Below, one piece after another: positions 1-10,677 of a stretch of DNA of 64,000 bases. The stretch comes from Bryopsis sp. KO-2023 (taxonomy: Eukaryota; Chlorophyta; Ulvophyceae; Bryopsidales; Bryopsidaceae). Numbering within the stretch: the stretch's first letter is position 1; the number at the start of each line of letters is the position of its first letter. Where the stretch lies: NCBI GenBank assembly GCA_030272585.1, contig BSYQ01000009.1, forward strand, positions 3,162,001-3,226,000, written 5' to 3'. The notes below the pieces were generated by a model. That model saw only the letters and a program-made list of their open reading frames with translations, was not told the DNA's origin and did not search any database. The translations under genes and the position numbers were made by a program.

Positions 1-276
1 ACCCTGCCGAACGTTTTCTTCCGGGTGAGGACGATTGCAACCAACTATCTTTTAGCACGAGCTGGTGGCAACTGGTTCTCATGTTCCGAGGTATGAGGTG
101 GTGATTCTTGGTGGGTGGTGGTACAAATCGGCACACACTACGCCCCCAAAAGAGCACCAATTCGCTTCGTCTGGCTGGGCAGGAATTGGTCACGTGATTA
201 ACGTCATTATGTCGTGCCGTACTTGGGGACTTACTTGGCCGAGTGGATTCTGGCACTTGTGACTTGTCGTCAGAAA

Positions 277-1786
277 ATGGAGTCTCGAGTGGCAGCGAGC
301 AGCCGCCCCTCCACGTCCTATCGACAACCATGCTCCGCTTTCCCCTCCCGACACCCCCGTTGTTGGAGCGCGAGACTTCCCCGCTCCAACCACCGCTTTT
401 GCTCCAGGAAATCTTTTCATGTCGCCGCCGTTGCGAAAGCCAAGACGGAGGACGAGAATCCTGAAGACGAATATGAGTTACCGGGAGGAGACCCCGAGAT
501 AATGAAGGAAGTCTGCGACAAACTGTTTCCACCTAATGAAATGGATTGGGAAGCGTTTTGGAAAACCGACGACTTTGAAGAGTGGCACCCGAAATTCGTG
601 GAGGCGTTCCAGGAAGCGGGAGGCTATGATCCGTCGGACCCCTCCCGCGATCCTTCGACGGTGGAACAGATGGAGTGGATGACGAGAGCCACGGATTACC
701 TAAGAACGCGCGAGGACTTCTCGGAATTCTTGCCTGTCTCCTGGGGCAACCAGGTGAATCAAGGTATGAAGGTCGACCCAGAGGATGAGGAATTAGACAT
801 TCTGGGGGATGAGGACGACAGGCCCTGGAACCGAGATATGTCGGTTTGGGATCTCAGGGCGGTCATGGAGAAAAGAAGGTACAGGGAGAAGTCCAGAGCG
901 ACTTGGAGGAGAAAGCAAGCCAACCTCGGAACGGGCCCTTCTCTTGACGTTTTGAAAGATGATGTCAGGTAAAACTTGATAATTAAAAAAAAAAAAGAAA
1001 GAAAGGGCGGCCGCCTGTGGTTGCTGGGAAAGTTAAAACCCGCCAAAACTTTTTAACCCCCCCCAAATCCAACTTTTCTTCCACAATGGAAGAAAACAAG
1101 TAAAAAAATACTGAAGAATCACACATCAGAGCCATTTTTTTTTGTAAATAATATCAAGGTGAAATAAGCATGGTGAAATAAACATCCAAAATAATAAAAT
1201 AATCTACCTTATTTATTTTATTTTAAAGAATCCAAAATAAAAGGGGAGCAGGAATAAGATAGAGCAGGGGATGTGTGTGTCAAGGTCCAAGCAAATCTAT
1301 GTCACACTTCCATTTCACTTCCAATTATTCTTTTCTGTCTATTTTTAAAATCATGTGATCATGATGTGCTTCGTTCATTAATTTATTGTTTTTGAGGGGG
1401 GGGGGGTGGCTGAGGTTCATGTGTTTTTCAGAATCTCAGATGACGACAGAGCCATGTTTGAGTTGACCGAAGAAGAAGCTTGGCATTTCATCACCCAAGG
1501 GGGTCAGGCCGCCGATCCCAAGGAGGTACTGAAACACGTTTCGATAATGGACCCTGAGGAGAAAATAGATTTCCCGGCACTGGGGGTTCGATACATCGAA
1601 GAGGTCGATGAATTTTTGAAAAGAAAGGGGCACTGGACCACCAAGGAAGCAGACCTCACGTCGAAGAGCATCACTCTGGAAGGAGACGATTTCATCGATT
1701 TTCAACAGATGGTCGGCGAAATTCCAGAGATCGACGACCGGAAAAGAGTGGACAGCGAATGGAGTGGGGATATGAATGATGCCTGA
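277..1786 (+). CDS. Plastid-targeted acidic protein of unknown function (2 exons)
   Basis: Exons are 277-968 and 1432-1786, joined in phase 2 at a CAG|GTAAAA donor and a TTTTTCAG acceptor, giving 348 residues. I chose the ATG at 277 because the next ~50 residues are rich in Ser, Arg, Pro and Ala with almost no acidic residues, ending near VAAVAKAK. This is the look of a chloroplast transit peptide. The mature part is strongly acidic (runs such as DEDDR and DPEDEE), Trp-rich (WEAFW, DRPWNRDMSVWDL) and predicted soluble. I recognise no catalytic motif or named family. The composition resembles accessory proteins of plastid nucleoids or ribosomes, but that is only an impression. It is followed at 1.4 kb by an unrelated channel gene on the same strand. 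The gene model is solid; the function is unknown. Confidence 0.75.
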
Positions 1787-3178
1787 TGTCACTCTTTTTC
1801 CTGATTCCTGATTTCTGATTTGGATTTGTCGATCCAAACCAGTTTTTTTGTTGTTTTTTTTGTTAAAGGGGGGGGGATGGGAAGAAGAAGGGTGTGTGTT
1901 GAGAATTGAATGGAATTTGTTCGGGTTAAGGAGGTGATAGGATGCAGTTTTGAATGGATGTGTGGTTTCTTTTCCAATTCCTTGTTTTCCATGAATGTAC
2001 TTTTGGATAGTTTTCTGGGGGTGGTTTTCCTAACTCTGTTCGCTTGAAGGGGCAAGGTTCAATTTTGTAATCGAGATGAAAAAAAGAAGCGCTCCTGTAC
2101 AGGGGCTCCTGTTTTTTTCCTTCCTCCATCATTATGAATAGATTTTCACTTGGAACGCCTCCGGGATAAAACCTGGTTCACTGATCATGCTAATTCTATG
2201 GTGAATGTGGCCGACAGTGCATTGACATTAGGTGTTATTTCAAGGTCCCCTCCAACAGGATGTTGAGCTGCTGGATCGGCTGCAGGTTTTTATGTAGAAT
2301 GATTGATTGAATGGTTTTTCAGGTTTGGGATAGAGACTTTGCCATTGAATGTGCTAAGGGGGAGGGTCAGCCCACGGAGCAGCCCCAATGTTCAACAACA
2401 AAAATACATAGTTTCATAGCCTATAGTTTGAAGCAAAAAGGTACAGTCAACAGAGGTAGATCAACAGGTGGATTGCATGAGTCCCTTCTGTGCCTGAATT
2501 TCCTGGTGGATGGTCCTGACACCGTGCATTTAAATCGTGGTACTCTTGCCTGTGAAAATACTCAAATGCATTTTGCTGCTTGAAGCGATTCCATGCAACT
2601 GCTGACCTCCAAAGAGCCCTCCACCACTTTAATTTATTGTATACCTACTGCAGGAAAGGAGAGAACCAAAACAAAAAGAAAACATGACCAGTTGTGCCTA
2701 TCCTATTTGCCAAAGACAGCCAACGAAGCGGCAGAGAGCCGTCCTTTGAAATCATTGAAAATGAGGGGAACTGTCCCCCCGTACCCCTGATGCAATGCCC
2801 GACACGGAGCCCTCCTGTACTCTGGCGTGCGAAGCCTACTAGAGGCTGGGCTGCTGTCGCTTCGTCGCGAAACGAGCAAATCATCACGCGTTTGCCGCAA
2901 TGCCTTTTCCGTCCACTGTGATCGATTTCGTTCGGTTTCCAACCACGTTTTAACCGCCTTTGTTCTCCGAACGCCTAGACATTTTTGCTGCTTGCATTTA
3001 CTTCGTTTCTGAATTTTCAACCGAATTGACGCAAACACGAGGGGACACCGCACAGGCCCGCCATTTCTCGCGCGTTCTGGATCATTCCTACCCTAGGCGT
3101 GTGTCGGAGAGAAGCAGACCAGGGTGAAAGAAAGGAACCCTCGAATCGTGGAAATTCTGCCGGTTTTTTTGTAAGAGC
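1787..3178. other. Intergenic spacer without a supported gene
   Basis: The first part is A/T-rich with poly-T and poly-G runs and probably holds the 3' UTR of the plastid protein gene. Towards 2800-3178 base composition becomes more balanced, as expected for the promoter and 5' UTR of the channel gene. Several short reading frames occur, but none shows splice or phase support or a recognisable protein. Confidence 0.5.
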
Positions 3179-5226
3179 ATGGGCTACGATGGTGCCTACA
3201 CCCTCCTATCTCGATGCGTTTCTGAATGCATCGCGACGTTTATGTACATATTCCTTCTCGAAACCCTCCTGGCGAACAAGCTCCTCCCCAAAACCAAAGG
3301 ACACGACCTCAGCTACGGCTTCGTGGCGACGGGAATCGGCTTCGCGTGCTTTCTAGCTGTCCAGTTCCTGGGTGAAATCAGTACCGCGGTCAATCCCGCC
3401 ATGGTGCTGGGCAATGTTATCGTTGGCAATTACGACGTCGTCGATTTTTTCGCAATCGTCACCGCAGAAACGGTCGGAGCCTTCCTGGGTGCGGTGTTGG
3501 TATGGGTATACTATTATCCCCATTTCCAAACCGTCCCCACACCGCCGCCAAAGAAAGAGAGGGAACGCTTGCTGAGTCCGACCAACGATTTGGGGCGATC
3601 GTCGCTCATGTATGCCTCCTACAGCTTCAAGGATTCGGTGAGGCGAAAGCCGACGGTGAGGAGGTACTACAACAGTCGTGTGAAGCAGGTTCCCTTGAGG
3701 GAGGAGGATATTTTGGGGCATGAGGCTGTGTTGGGGAGGTCTGGGTTGACCAGGAGGCGGAGCATCGCGGTGGGCGATTTGAGGCGAAGGGTGGGGGGCA
3801 TCGGGAATTGGATCAGAGGCCGATTTTCAGCTTCACCTGGTGAGATGTCGATCAGAGTTAGCTGCACATGAAACCAAAACTCCTTGAATAACTCTTTGAA
3901 TTTTTTTTTCATGTATTTGTATAAACATTTCAACAGTTCATATCAGTTGGCTGAAGAGAAAGGCCTAAAGCCAATACAAGAATCAATCCCAATTCGGTTG
4001 AATTTCTTATTTTCCGCCTCAAAATTCGGACACCATTGCTTGTAGAGCGGATGAGCATATTACACCATTCTTGATGCTTATCTGTACATTTGACCGCCTG
4101 TGCGAAAAACAAGTCAGGCATTGTCTTTTTTTCCTTCTTTTCTCCTTCACCATCAGTGTGGATAAGTGGGATGTCTGTGTGTGTGCGTCGCTGCATTCTG
4201 CCGTTCCATTTTTTTCGATAAGGTTGGAGCAGCAGGAGTTACCCACATGAAGTTTTGGACATCGAACGCCCTCCCCCAGTGCCCCAGGTTCCCCACAACG
4301 ACAGCGATGCTGACCTGGCCACCAGATCTCTGATAAAAAACGCCAGCCGACAAGCAATCAACAACCACGAAGCCACAGATGCAGTTTTCTACGCTCCGTG
4401 TGCTAGCTTTACCGGCAGTATGGAAAACCAACCTGTCACCTGTTCTGCACCCCCAGGGGGGTCTGGATTGCTTTCCGAATATGAAAACAGGCCGCACCCT
4501 GATTGGGTGGGCAGCCCGGAATCGACGGAGCCCATGCTGAGAGGCCATGTAAACGAGAAGGAGCATCAGTCAGCCAGACATACTCTACCCCCTGTGGCGG
4601 ATTCCTACACATCCCTACCCGACAACAAGCAAGCTGAGGAAGACGACAAACGGGATGCTTTGATGGATGCCAGTATAGTGGCCAATCAGAATGCCAAACT
4701 GGCGGTGTTCTGCACCAGGCCGGCAGAGCATCTCCCTCTGTTCAACATAATCGCAGAGGTGGTTTCGACAGCTTTCCTGGTGGCGGGGATTCTGTTCTTG
4801 AACCAAAGGGCCGATATGATATACACCGGCGGCCGGGAGGTTTACCTGCATGGAATCAAATCGCTGTACGTGGGCCTCTTGATCATCGTTTTGATTCTCA
4901 GTCTGGGGGGACCTGGAATTGCAATGAATCCGGCCAGAGATTTCGGACCGCGGCTAGCGCACTTTTTGCTACCTATCCCTGGGAAAGGCCCCTCGGAATG
5001 GCATTATGCTTGGATACCCATAGTCGGTCCGTTTATTGGTGGGGCGGTGGGAGCTATCGCTTATCTAGGTATCAACAGGCTGAATCGGTCGGACAAAGAT
5101 GGGGGCGTTTATGATGAACGGTTTATTGCTGTTTTGAAGGAAATGAGCGAGATGGTGACCCGGGGGGTGCTGAGGGATGGGGAGTATGAAATTATTAAGA
5201 AAGCTTTGAACACGACAGATGGCTGA
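3179..5226 (+). CDS. Aquaglyceroporin-like MIP channel with very long central loop
   Basis: Two exons (3179-3839, 4223-5226), joined in phase 1, encode 554 residues, about twice the usual length of a major intrinsic protein. The first half carries membrane segments near residues 10-35, 45-65 and 87-113, and an NPA box at 72-74 within ISTAVNPAMVLG. The second half has segments near 394-416, 434-448 and 480-500, and a second NPA box at 456-458 within AMNPARDFGPR. The Asp after NPAR is typical of glycerol-conducting (GlpF-like) members, so glycerol or other small-solute transport is the best guess. Between the third and fourth segments lie about 275 polar residues rich in Arg, Ser, Pro and acidic patches, interrupted by the only intron. 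In MIPs that loop is normally short and lies on the cytosolic-to-external crossover between the two repeats. The upstream ATG has no in-frame competitor. Confidence 0.85.
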
Positions 5227-5300
5227 AGGGGGCTAAATTGGGGAGTACGGAATTGCTAAGAAAGCTATGAATACGACAAGACGGCTGAAGGGGGCCAAAA
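5178..5300. repeat. Tandem duplication of ~61 bp spanning the channel stop codon
   Basis: The block 5178-5238 (starting TGGGGAGTATG) is repeated with scattered differences at 5239-5300 (starting TGGGGAGTACG). Both contain a TAAGAAAGCT core and a GGCTGAAGGGGG segment. The first copy encodes the last residues and TGA stop of the channel; the second lies in the 3' UTR. Confidence 0.8.
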
Positions 5301-6939
5301 AAAATTGGGTGCATTTTTGACGTTTGATGGGTTTCTGAAAAATCCTCGTGGTGTTGGGGGGAACGAGGGGAGGGGTTAGCAAGCGCAAATCGTATGTATT
5401 GAATGAGGGGAAAACTGATTGATGGTCTACCGATATGATGATTGGGGATGGAGGCCTTACGATATGCCGAACAAGAGATAAAGTAGGAGCCCTGATGGTT
5501 TTGTGAAAGGAAAATGCACCAAGTGAGATTCGAGTGTGGGGGGGGGGATTGGGTTTTGAAATGCTTTTTGATAGTCAGGACTTGCAAGAAGAGGAGCAAT
5601 TGGTGAAGGCTGAAAAGTGAACTGGGGGAAGAGATTAGGGAAAACTCGTCGTGTTTGTTTTTTTGGGGGGACATGGAAATCGTGTCATTTAGTTTCTATT
5701 CGCAACGTTGCAAGGGCAAAAATAGCCAACTTGGTTTTTTCCAAGGATAATTTCTAGGGGTCAGTGCACTGGTGAACTGCTTTTCTTTTTTTTTTAACCG
5801 TTGTCGTTAAAGCATCGACTGGTTTTTTTTTTCTCCACTAAAGATTTACCCAGATTCGATGTTTCGTGCCAAGAATCATAGGGGCAGCAGGGAGTGATTT
5901 TTTTACACGGCCTTGATTGAGAGGGTTTTTTTTTTCTTAGTGATCCTCTATATTTCATTTTACTGTCGGTGGGTTGCTGTGTGTTTATGCAACAGCCCTG
6001 GGGAAAAAAACAGAAAAAAGAAATTTTGTGTAGGGAGGGGGGGGGGGGTCAACAGATGGTGTAGTAATGGCTACCGGGGTTTGCTTGTGGGAGGGAGAAA
6101 TAGTTGAGGAAAGTGGGGGCGTGGATAAACAAGAAAACAAAAAAAAAAAAGATTAAAAAACAAAAACAAAATAAAATTCTGAATATGGGAATTCGAAATC
6201 AGCTAAGTGAACTGAACTTATCATATCTTTCTTGTCAATTAAAAGAAAGAAGGAATGACGGTTTAAAACTCCGTTTTCTGAAAAAATTGAAAGCTTGGAC
6301 CTGGAACTGTTGGCTACAGTATTGTACCTTTTTAGCAGTACCCGTTAAATAGAACTACCTCTCCACCCCCCCTTTTTTGACTGCCAAATATGGAGATGCA
6401 AAGGGGTGCTTCTGGATGTAGAACATACATTCAATTCATCAGTTGAACCAGGAGAATTGTTGTTTTCCTTCCTTTTCAGAATTCTAATCGGCCCTTGAGA
6501 TTTTTGTGTGTCGGTTGCAATACTCATATTGATTGTGGAGTCGCTGTGGGAATGTGTCATGACCTCTTTCCATTCTCCCCCATTTCTCACCCTTTCCCCC
6601 AAAAAAAACCAAAACAAATAAAAACACAATGCACCTATACGACTATTAAACACTTGTTTTACAATTGTATCTATATGATAAGCTCCATCTTTTCAATCAT
6701 GGACTTGAAATGAATTTCCCCAAACACCTCATTTGAAAGCTTCACTTTCCTGTTTCTACTCAACAAACCAACTCCCCACACGCTTTCACAGGACTGTAGA
6801 ACCATTCTCTCTTTTCGAATATCTTTTCTGTGATTTTCTTCCCAAGCATCCATCCATTTTCTAATAAAAATGCTCATTGCTTTCCACACACACGCTTACT
6901 CAACGCTCAATTCCAGCTGCGCTTTCCTTGCTTGATCAG
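5301..6939. other. Convergent intergenic region, no gene seen
   Basis: The stretch lies between the 3' ends of the channel gene (+) and the enkurin-domain gene (-). It consists of T-, G- and A-rich sequence with many homopolymers, and no reading frame with plausible splice sites or family resemblance. Confidence 0.5.
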
Positions 6940-9558
6940 TCAAGCTTTCACCAACACTTTGGGCCTCGAAAAGATTTTCTGGGCTTCTTCGATTTCGCGG
7001 AGCCTCTTTTCCAGACTGCAAACATCACCATAATTTACTCGTCAGGATAGGTTTTTCATTCCATGATTTTTTTGATGGATTGTTCATTTTTCATTTTCCA
7101 TGTTTCCCCACGAAAAAATTATACTCACTGGGCACAGGCAAACTTCAAAGGCAAATTCTTTTTGGGGGGGTTCGGAGTGTTGAGAATCGTTGTTTGATAA
7201 GGGCGTGTCCATTTTTTTGAACGCCACATTCCTGGTTCAAATGCTTTTCAATTCTGAAAGATTTGTTTGCTTGTCTGAGTGAATAAGGGAATGCAAACTG
7301 CATTTTCACCTTGCTTTCGTGTTGATCAGTCCGGCTGTTTCGATGACCAGCGGCAGCGAATGGAGTTGAGCCTCGACCTCCTCTTTGTTTTTCGTAAGAA
7401 TGTCCAGAGCTTCTTTCCTTTCCTCATCGGGCATTATCCTCATGCCTGTGCACCCGTCAATTTTTTTCAGTTCTTTGATCATAACCATGGCTTCAGCCCC
7501 AACATAATACGATTGGCAGGAAAAAACAAACAAACTATATTTCCAACGATGGATCCAGGAATTGCCCTTTTTTTTGTTGGAACCAAAGATTGCCAAAAAG
7601 AAAAATGCACCGCTCAAAGAACTAGGGAGGGGTTTCCGTGAATTTTTGGATCGAGTCGAAAAACAAAGCACCTGACGGCAACATGGCAGCCTCTTTGGCA
7701 GCCTGGCGTGCAGCATGGACGTTTGCCAGTTCCATTTTCCTGCTTTGAAGATATCGAGGCACCTGATACGGCGGAAAAAAAACACCCAACAGAACCAAAG
7801 AAAAATTAAAAAACGATAACACGCAAAAGATTCACCACTTCAATAATTGGGTCGGGGTAAAATCTGGACAAACTAATATTATTCAAGAAGAAGTCGAGTT
7901 CTGTGAGGGTTTTTTTCTCATCTCGAATGCAGGCAAGGACATATTTTGGCCATGCGAGTTGTTTTGATATATTTTGTTTAATTATTTTCGTCCTTTATAA
8001 ATTCTGATCTCAAATCCCGGACCTGGCCATACCCTTCCTTTTGAAGCCACTTGCTATCCCCTTGGTTAGCCCAATCTTCCCGGGCCCCGGTCATAGTCCC
8101 CGCTTCTAATATGTTTTCCGTGATAAAGTCTCGACCAGTCTCGCTGGACCTCCTACAAACAGATATTTTCCCCCAGCTCCTTAAAATATGCATAATTGAC
8201 GGAAAAGTTGTATTATTTTTTTACCAACCCCCCCTTCCACCCTGTGCATAGGGAGCTGCTTCTTTCAAGCAACGGAAAAGGAAAAAAAAAAAAAAGATGG
8301 CGAAGAACATAACATACTTCCAGATCAGGGTGCTGTGCCATCATCAAACAAATACAAAAGAAAAACAAACAAGGGATTTGTATATGGATCGAATTTTTAT
8401 GTGAAACGATAACAATAACCCACCTCCTCCTCGTATTGTTGGTGGACTTCACGGCCTTGTTTTTCCAAGAATTGATGCCGATCTTGCTGGAATCCGCACC
8501 TTCGTTTCGTTGCTGTGGTGCACAAAACATCGGTCAATGCCGAAAAAAATTATGAAAAAATATTTGAGAAAGAATAAAAAATATCCTTCCTCCCAACACC
8601 GACTGTTTTTAATAATCCAGTTTTTTTTCAAGTTTTCGCCCCGATGATACGAAAATGGGGCAATTTGCCGAGATGTTGAATCTATATTTTCCACATGGGT
8701 GCGTATCGTTCTTTATGGAGTCCAGTGATGCATGCAGGGAAACCTACTATTTTCTTGAGGCCGTTGATTTGGCTCATTTGCTTGATCGCATCTTTGTTCT
8801 GTCTGGCGTGATTTACAGGAACCACCCCCTGCCTCCTCTGGGCATCCCGAACGCCTCTCACAGGATTCAGCAAATTTTCAACCTTAAAAATACAAAAAAA
8901 AAGTCAAAAAAAACAAAAAAAAACTGTGCTTCCAAAGTGAAATCTGGATGGCAGTCCCAGGGAAACCTCGGGTTGATTTTAATTTGCAGTGAGGAAAACT
9001 GCAAATTAGTATAGTTCAGTCTTGGTGGAAAAACTTGGTGTAAAAAGGAAAAAGAATGGATCATCAGGAGGGCATCCTGACCAATCATCATCTTCCAATT
9101 AGGAAAAATGTGGTACTTTGATGTTGAAATTTCTTTTTCTGGCAGCTTCGTTTTTGGAGATTGGTTTGAGTGGAATCCCGCTATGAGAGCGAGTTCATTA
9201 ATCATACTGCGACTTTCTGCTTGACGTCTTTCCACGAAAACGATAGAATGGTCGCCGAAAAGTTACCGAACTGGATAAACTACTCCTCCAGCGTCTTGAA
9301 AAAGGATGCGTTTCCCCTTACCTGCGTGCTGTTTATGTGCATCTGAAGCTTGGGCGCTCTTTGCTTCCCGTGGGATGCCAACTTCACGCCATCGCTCTTC
9401 CCACGAACCTTGCGCTCGGAATCGTCCAACAGACTATAAATGCTTTCATTTACCACTCTCGGCGTCGTTTGTCCCATTTCGAAACGAACCGGAAAGCAAG
9501 CTCTGAAACGAAGCCCCTCTCCAGCGTCGAAAACTCGGCCGTTCAGGAATAGCTCCAC
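6940..9558 (-). CDS. Enkurin-domain protein, ENKD1-like (cilia/flagella)
   Basis: Seven exons on the minus strand (9322-9558, 8748-8882, 8424-8512, 8023-8152, 7672-7762, 7310-7490, 6940-7015) join with consistent phases to 312 residues. The C-terminal part is a clear enkurin domain: VPRYLQSRK, then PDEERKEALDILTKNKEE, LPLVIETAGL and a closing helix LEKRLREIEEAQKIFS. The N-terminal half has a VNHARQNKDAIKQM segment like the NH-x-N-x-A motif of ENKD1 and enkurin. Enkurin-fold proteins bind microtubules and occur in ciliary doublets, centrioles and spindle poles, so a flagellar or centriolar role is inferred. The third exon (GADSSKIGINSW) is the weakest. Another frame there also reads openly, but only the chosen frame agrees in phase with both neighbours. 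Confidence 0.85.
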
Positions 9559-10677
9559 GCTCGCGGTATCTCCTGTTATTCGCCGCTGACGACTTGTTTC
9601 CGCTTTCGCGTGTTGGCTCGCGGAGGGGTGAGGTTAAATAGCGGGGCCCAAAAAGTGACGTCTGCTTGAGGGTGGGTTCGCGGGGATTCTGGCATTGCCA
9701 CCACGTGAGCTTGCCAGTCGTACTGGTGAATTCCTCTTTTTGTGTGTTGGGTGGATCCCAAGTAGATCAAAATCTCACAGCATGGAAAACACAAATATTC
9801 CTATGAAGGCGTCGTTTTGTGATTTTCTCCTCTTTTTTTTCTCCTGTCCATGTGTTTTTTTTTCGGTTTGCCTGGAATGTCAAGGTTGGTTGCTCTAGCT
9901 CACATTGGCTTGTTTTCTTATATTTTGATTCTTCTGGGAATTTCCATTTCCTGCTGTCCCCCCCCCCCCCCCAACCCTTTCCACTTCTCAAAGCCACAGT
10001 TTTCACAGATATCATGATGCAATGTTTTTTATTTAGAAAACGCTCACAATGACACAGAAGAAGATAAATTAAAGGTCCTGCCCTAATCCTTGATAAAGAT
10101 CAATTCTTTATTCTCACACAGCATCTCCTCGTGTGGAGAAAACATGAAAAAAACCCACCAAAGTCCGCTTTGATCTTCTCAACAGATGCACTTGAAACAA
10201 AATCAATTGTACCAAACAGTCGGTTGGTTTGATCCACCTCAACGATTCATGCAAAAAAATCAAAGTTTTTTTAAGTCCCCATGCTCCCCATGGACAAACA
10301 TTCTTCTACCACTTTTTTTTGTTGCTCGATAAAATCGAGGTGATTGCCGACAATCCCACAATTCAAAAGCATGTCGAACGCCACTGACAGCACTTTGGCC
10401 AATAACTGAAAAAAGAAATTTCCGACACATGTTTTGCAGCTATGTGTCGATCTAGCCCCAGCCTCCGTTCTAGGGAAGGTCCCAATCATCGCCATTCCGA
10501 GCAGCAATGGTGTCCCTAAAACCACATGTTCGGACCACCGTCGACGAACAGGGGTCATCAGGCTCCATTGGGGGCAATTGAACAGGAACTGCTGACACAC
10601 AAAGCCACAAACCCCCTTTTCATCGACTCTACATATTAAAAACAAAATCTTTCAAGCAAAGTTGAACCTCAGCCAAG
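9559..10677. other. Spacer between two minus-strand genes
   Basis: The region contains the upstream region of the enkurin-domain gene (balanced composition near 9560-9760) and the presumed 3' UTR of the aminotransferase gene (A/T-rich, with a long poly-C run near 9960). A minus-strand reading frame at 10271-10645 has no supported splice partner and no recognisable family, so I leave it uncalled. Confidence 0.45.

Noticed and set aside
8300..8344. 15-nt mini-exon (HPDLE) and alternative frame DRHQFLEKQGREVHQQYEEE in the enkurin-domain gene
   Set aside because: Both look protein-like, but the phases do not agree with the following exon that begins RSSETGRDFITEN. The chosen frame agrees at all junctions.
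10271..10645. Minus-strand 124-codon frame downstream of the aminotransferase
   Set aside because: The aminotransferase ends at 10678 with a normal C-terminus and TGA. The extra frame has no splice link and no family.
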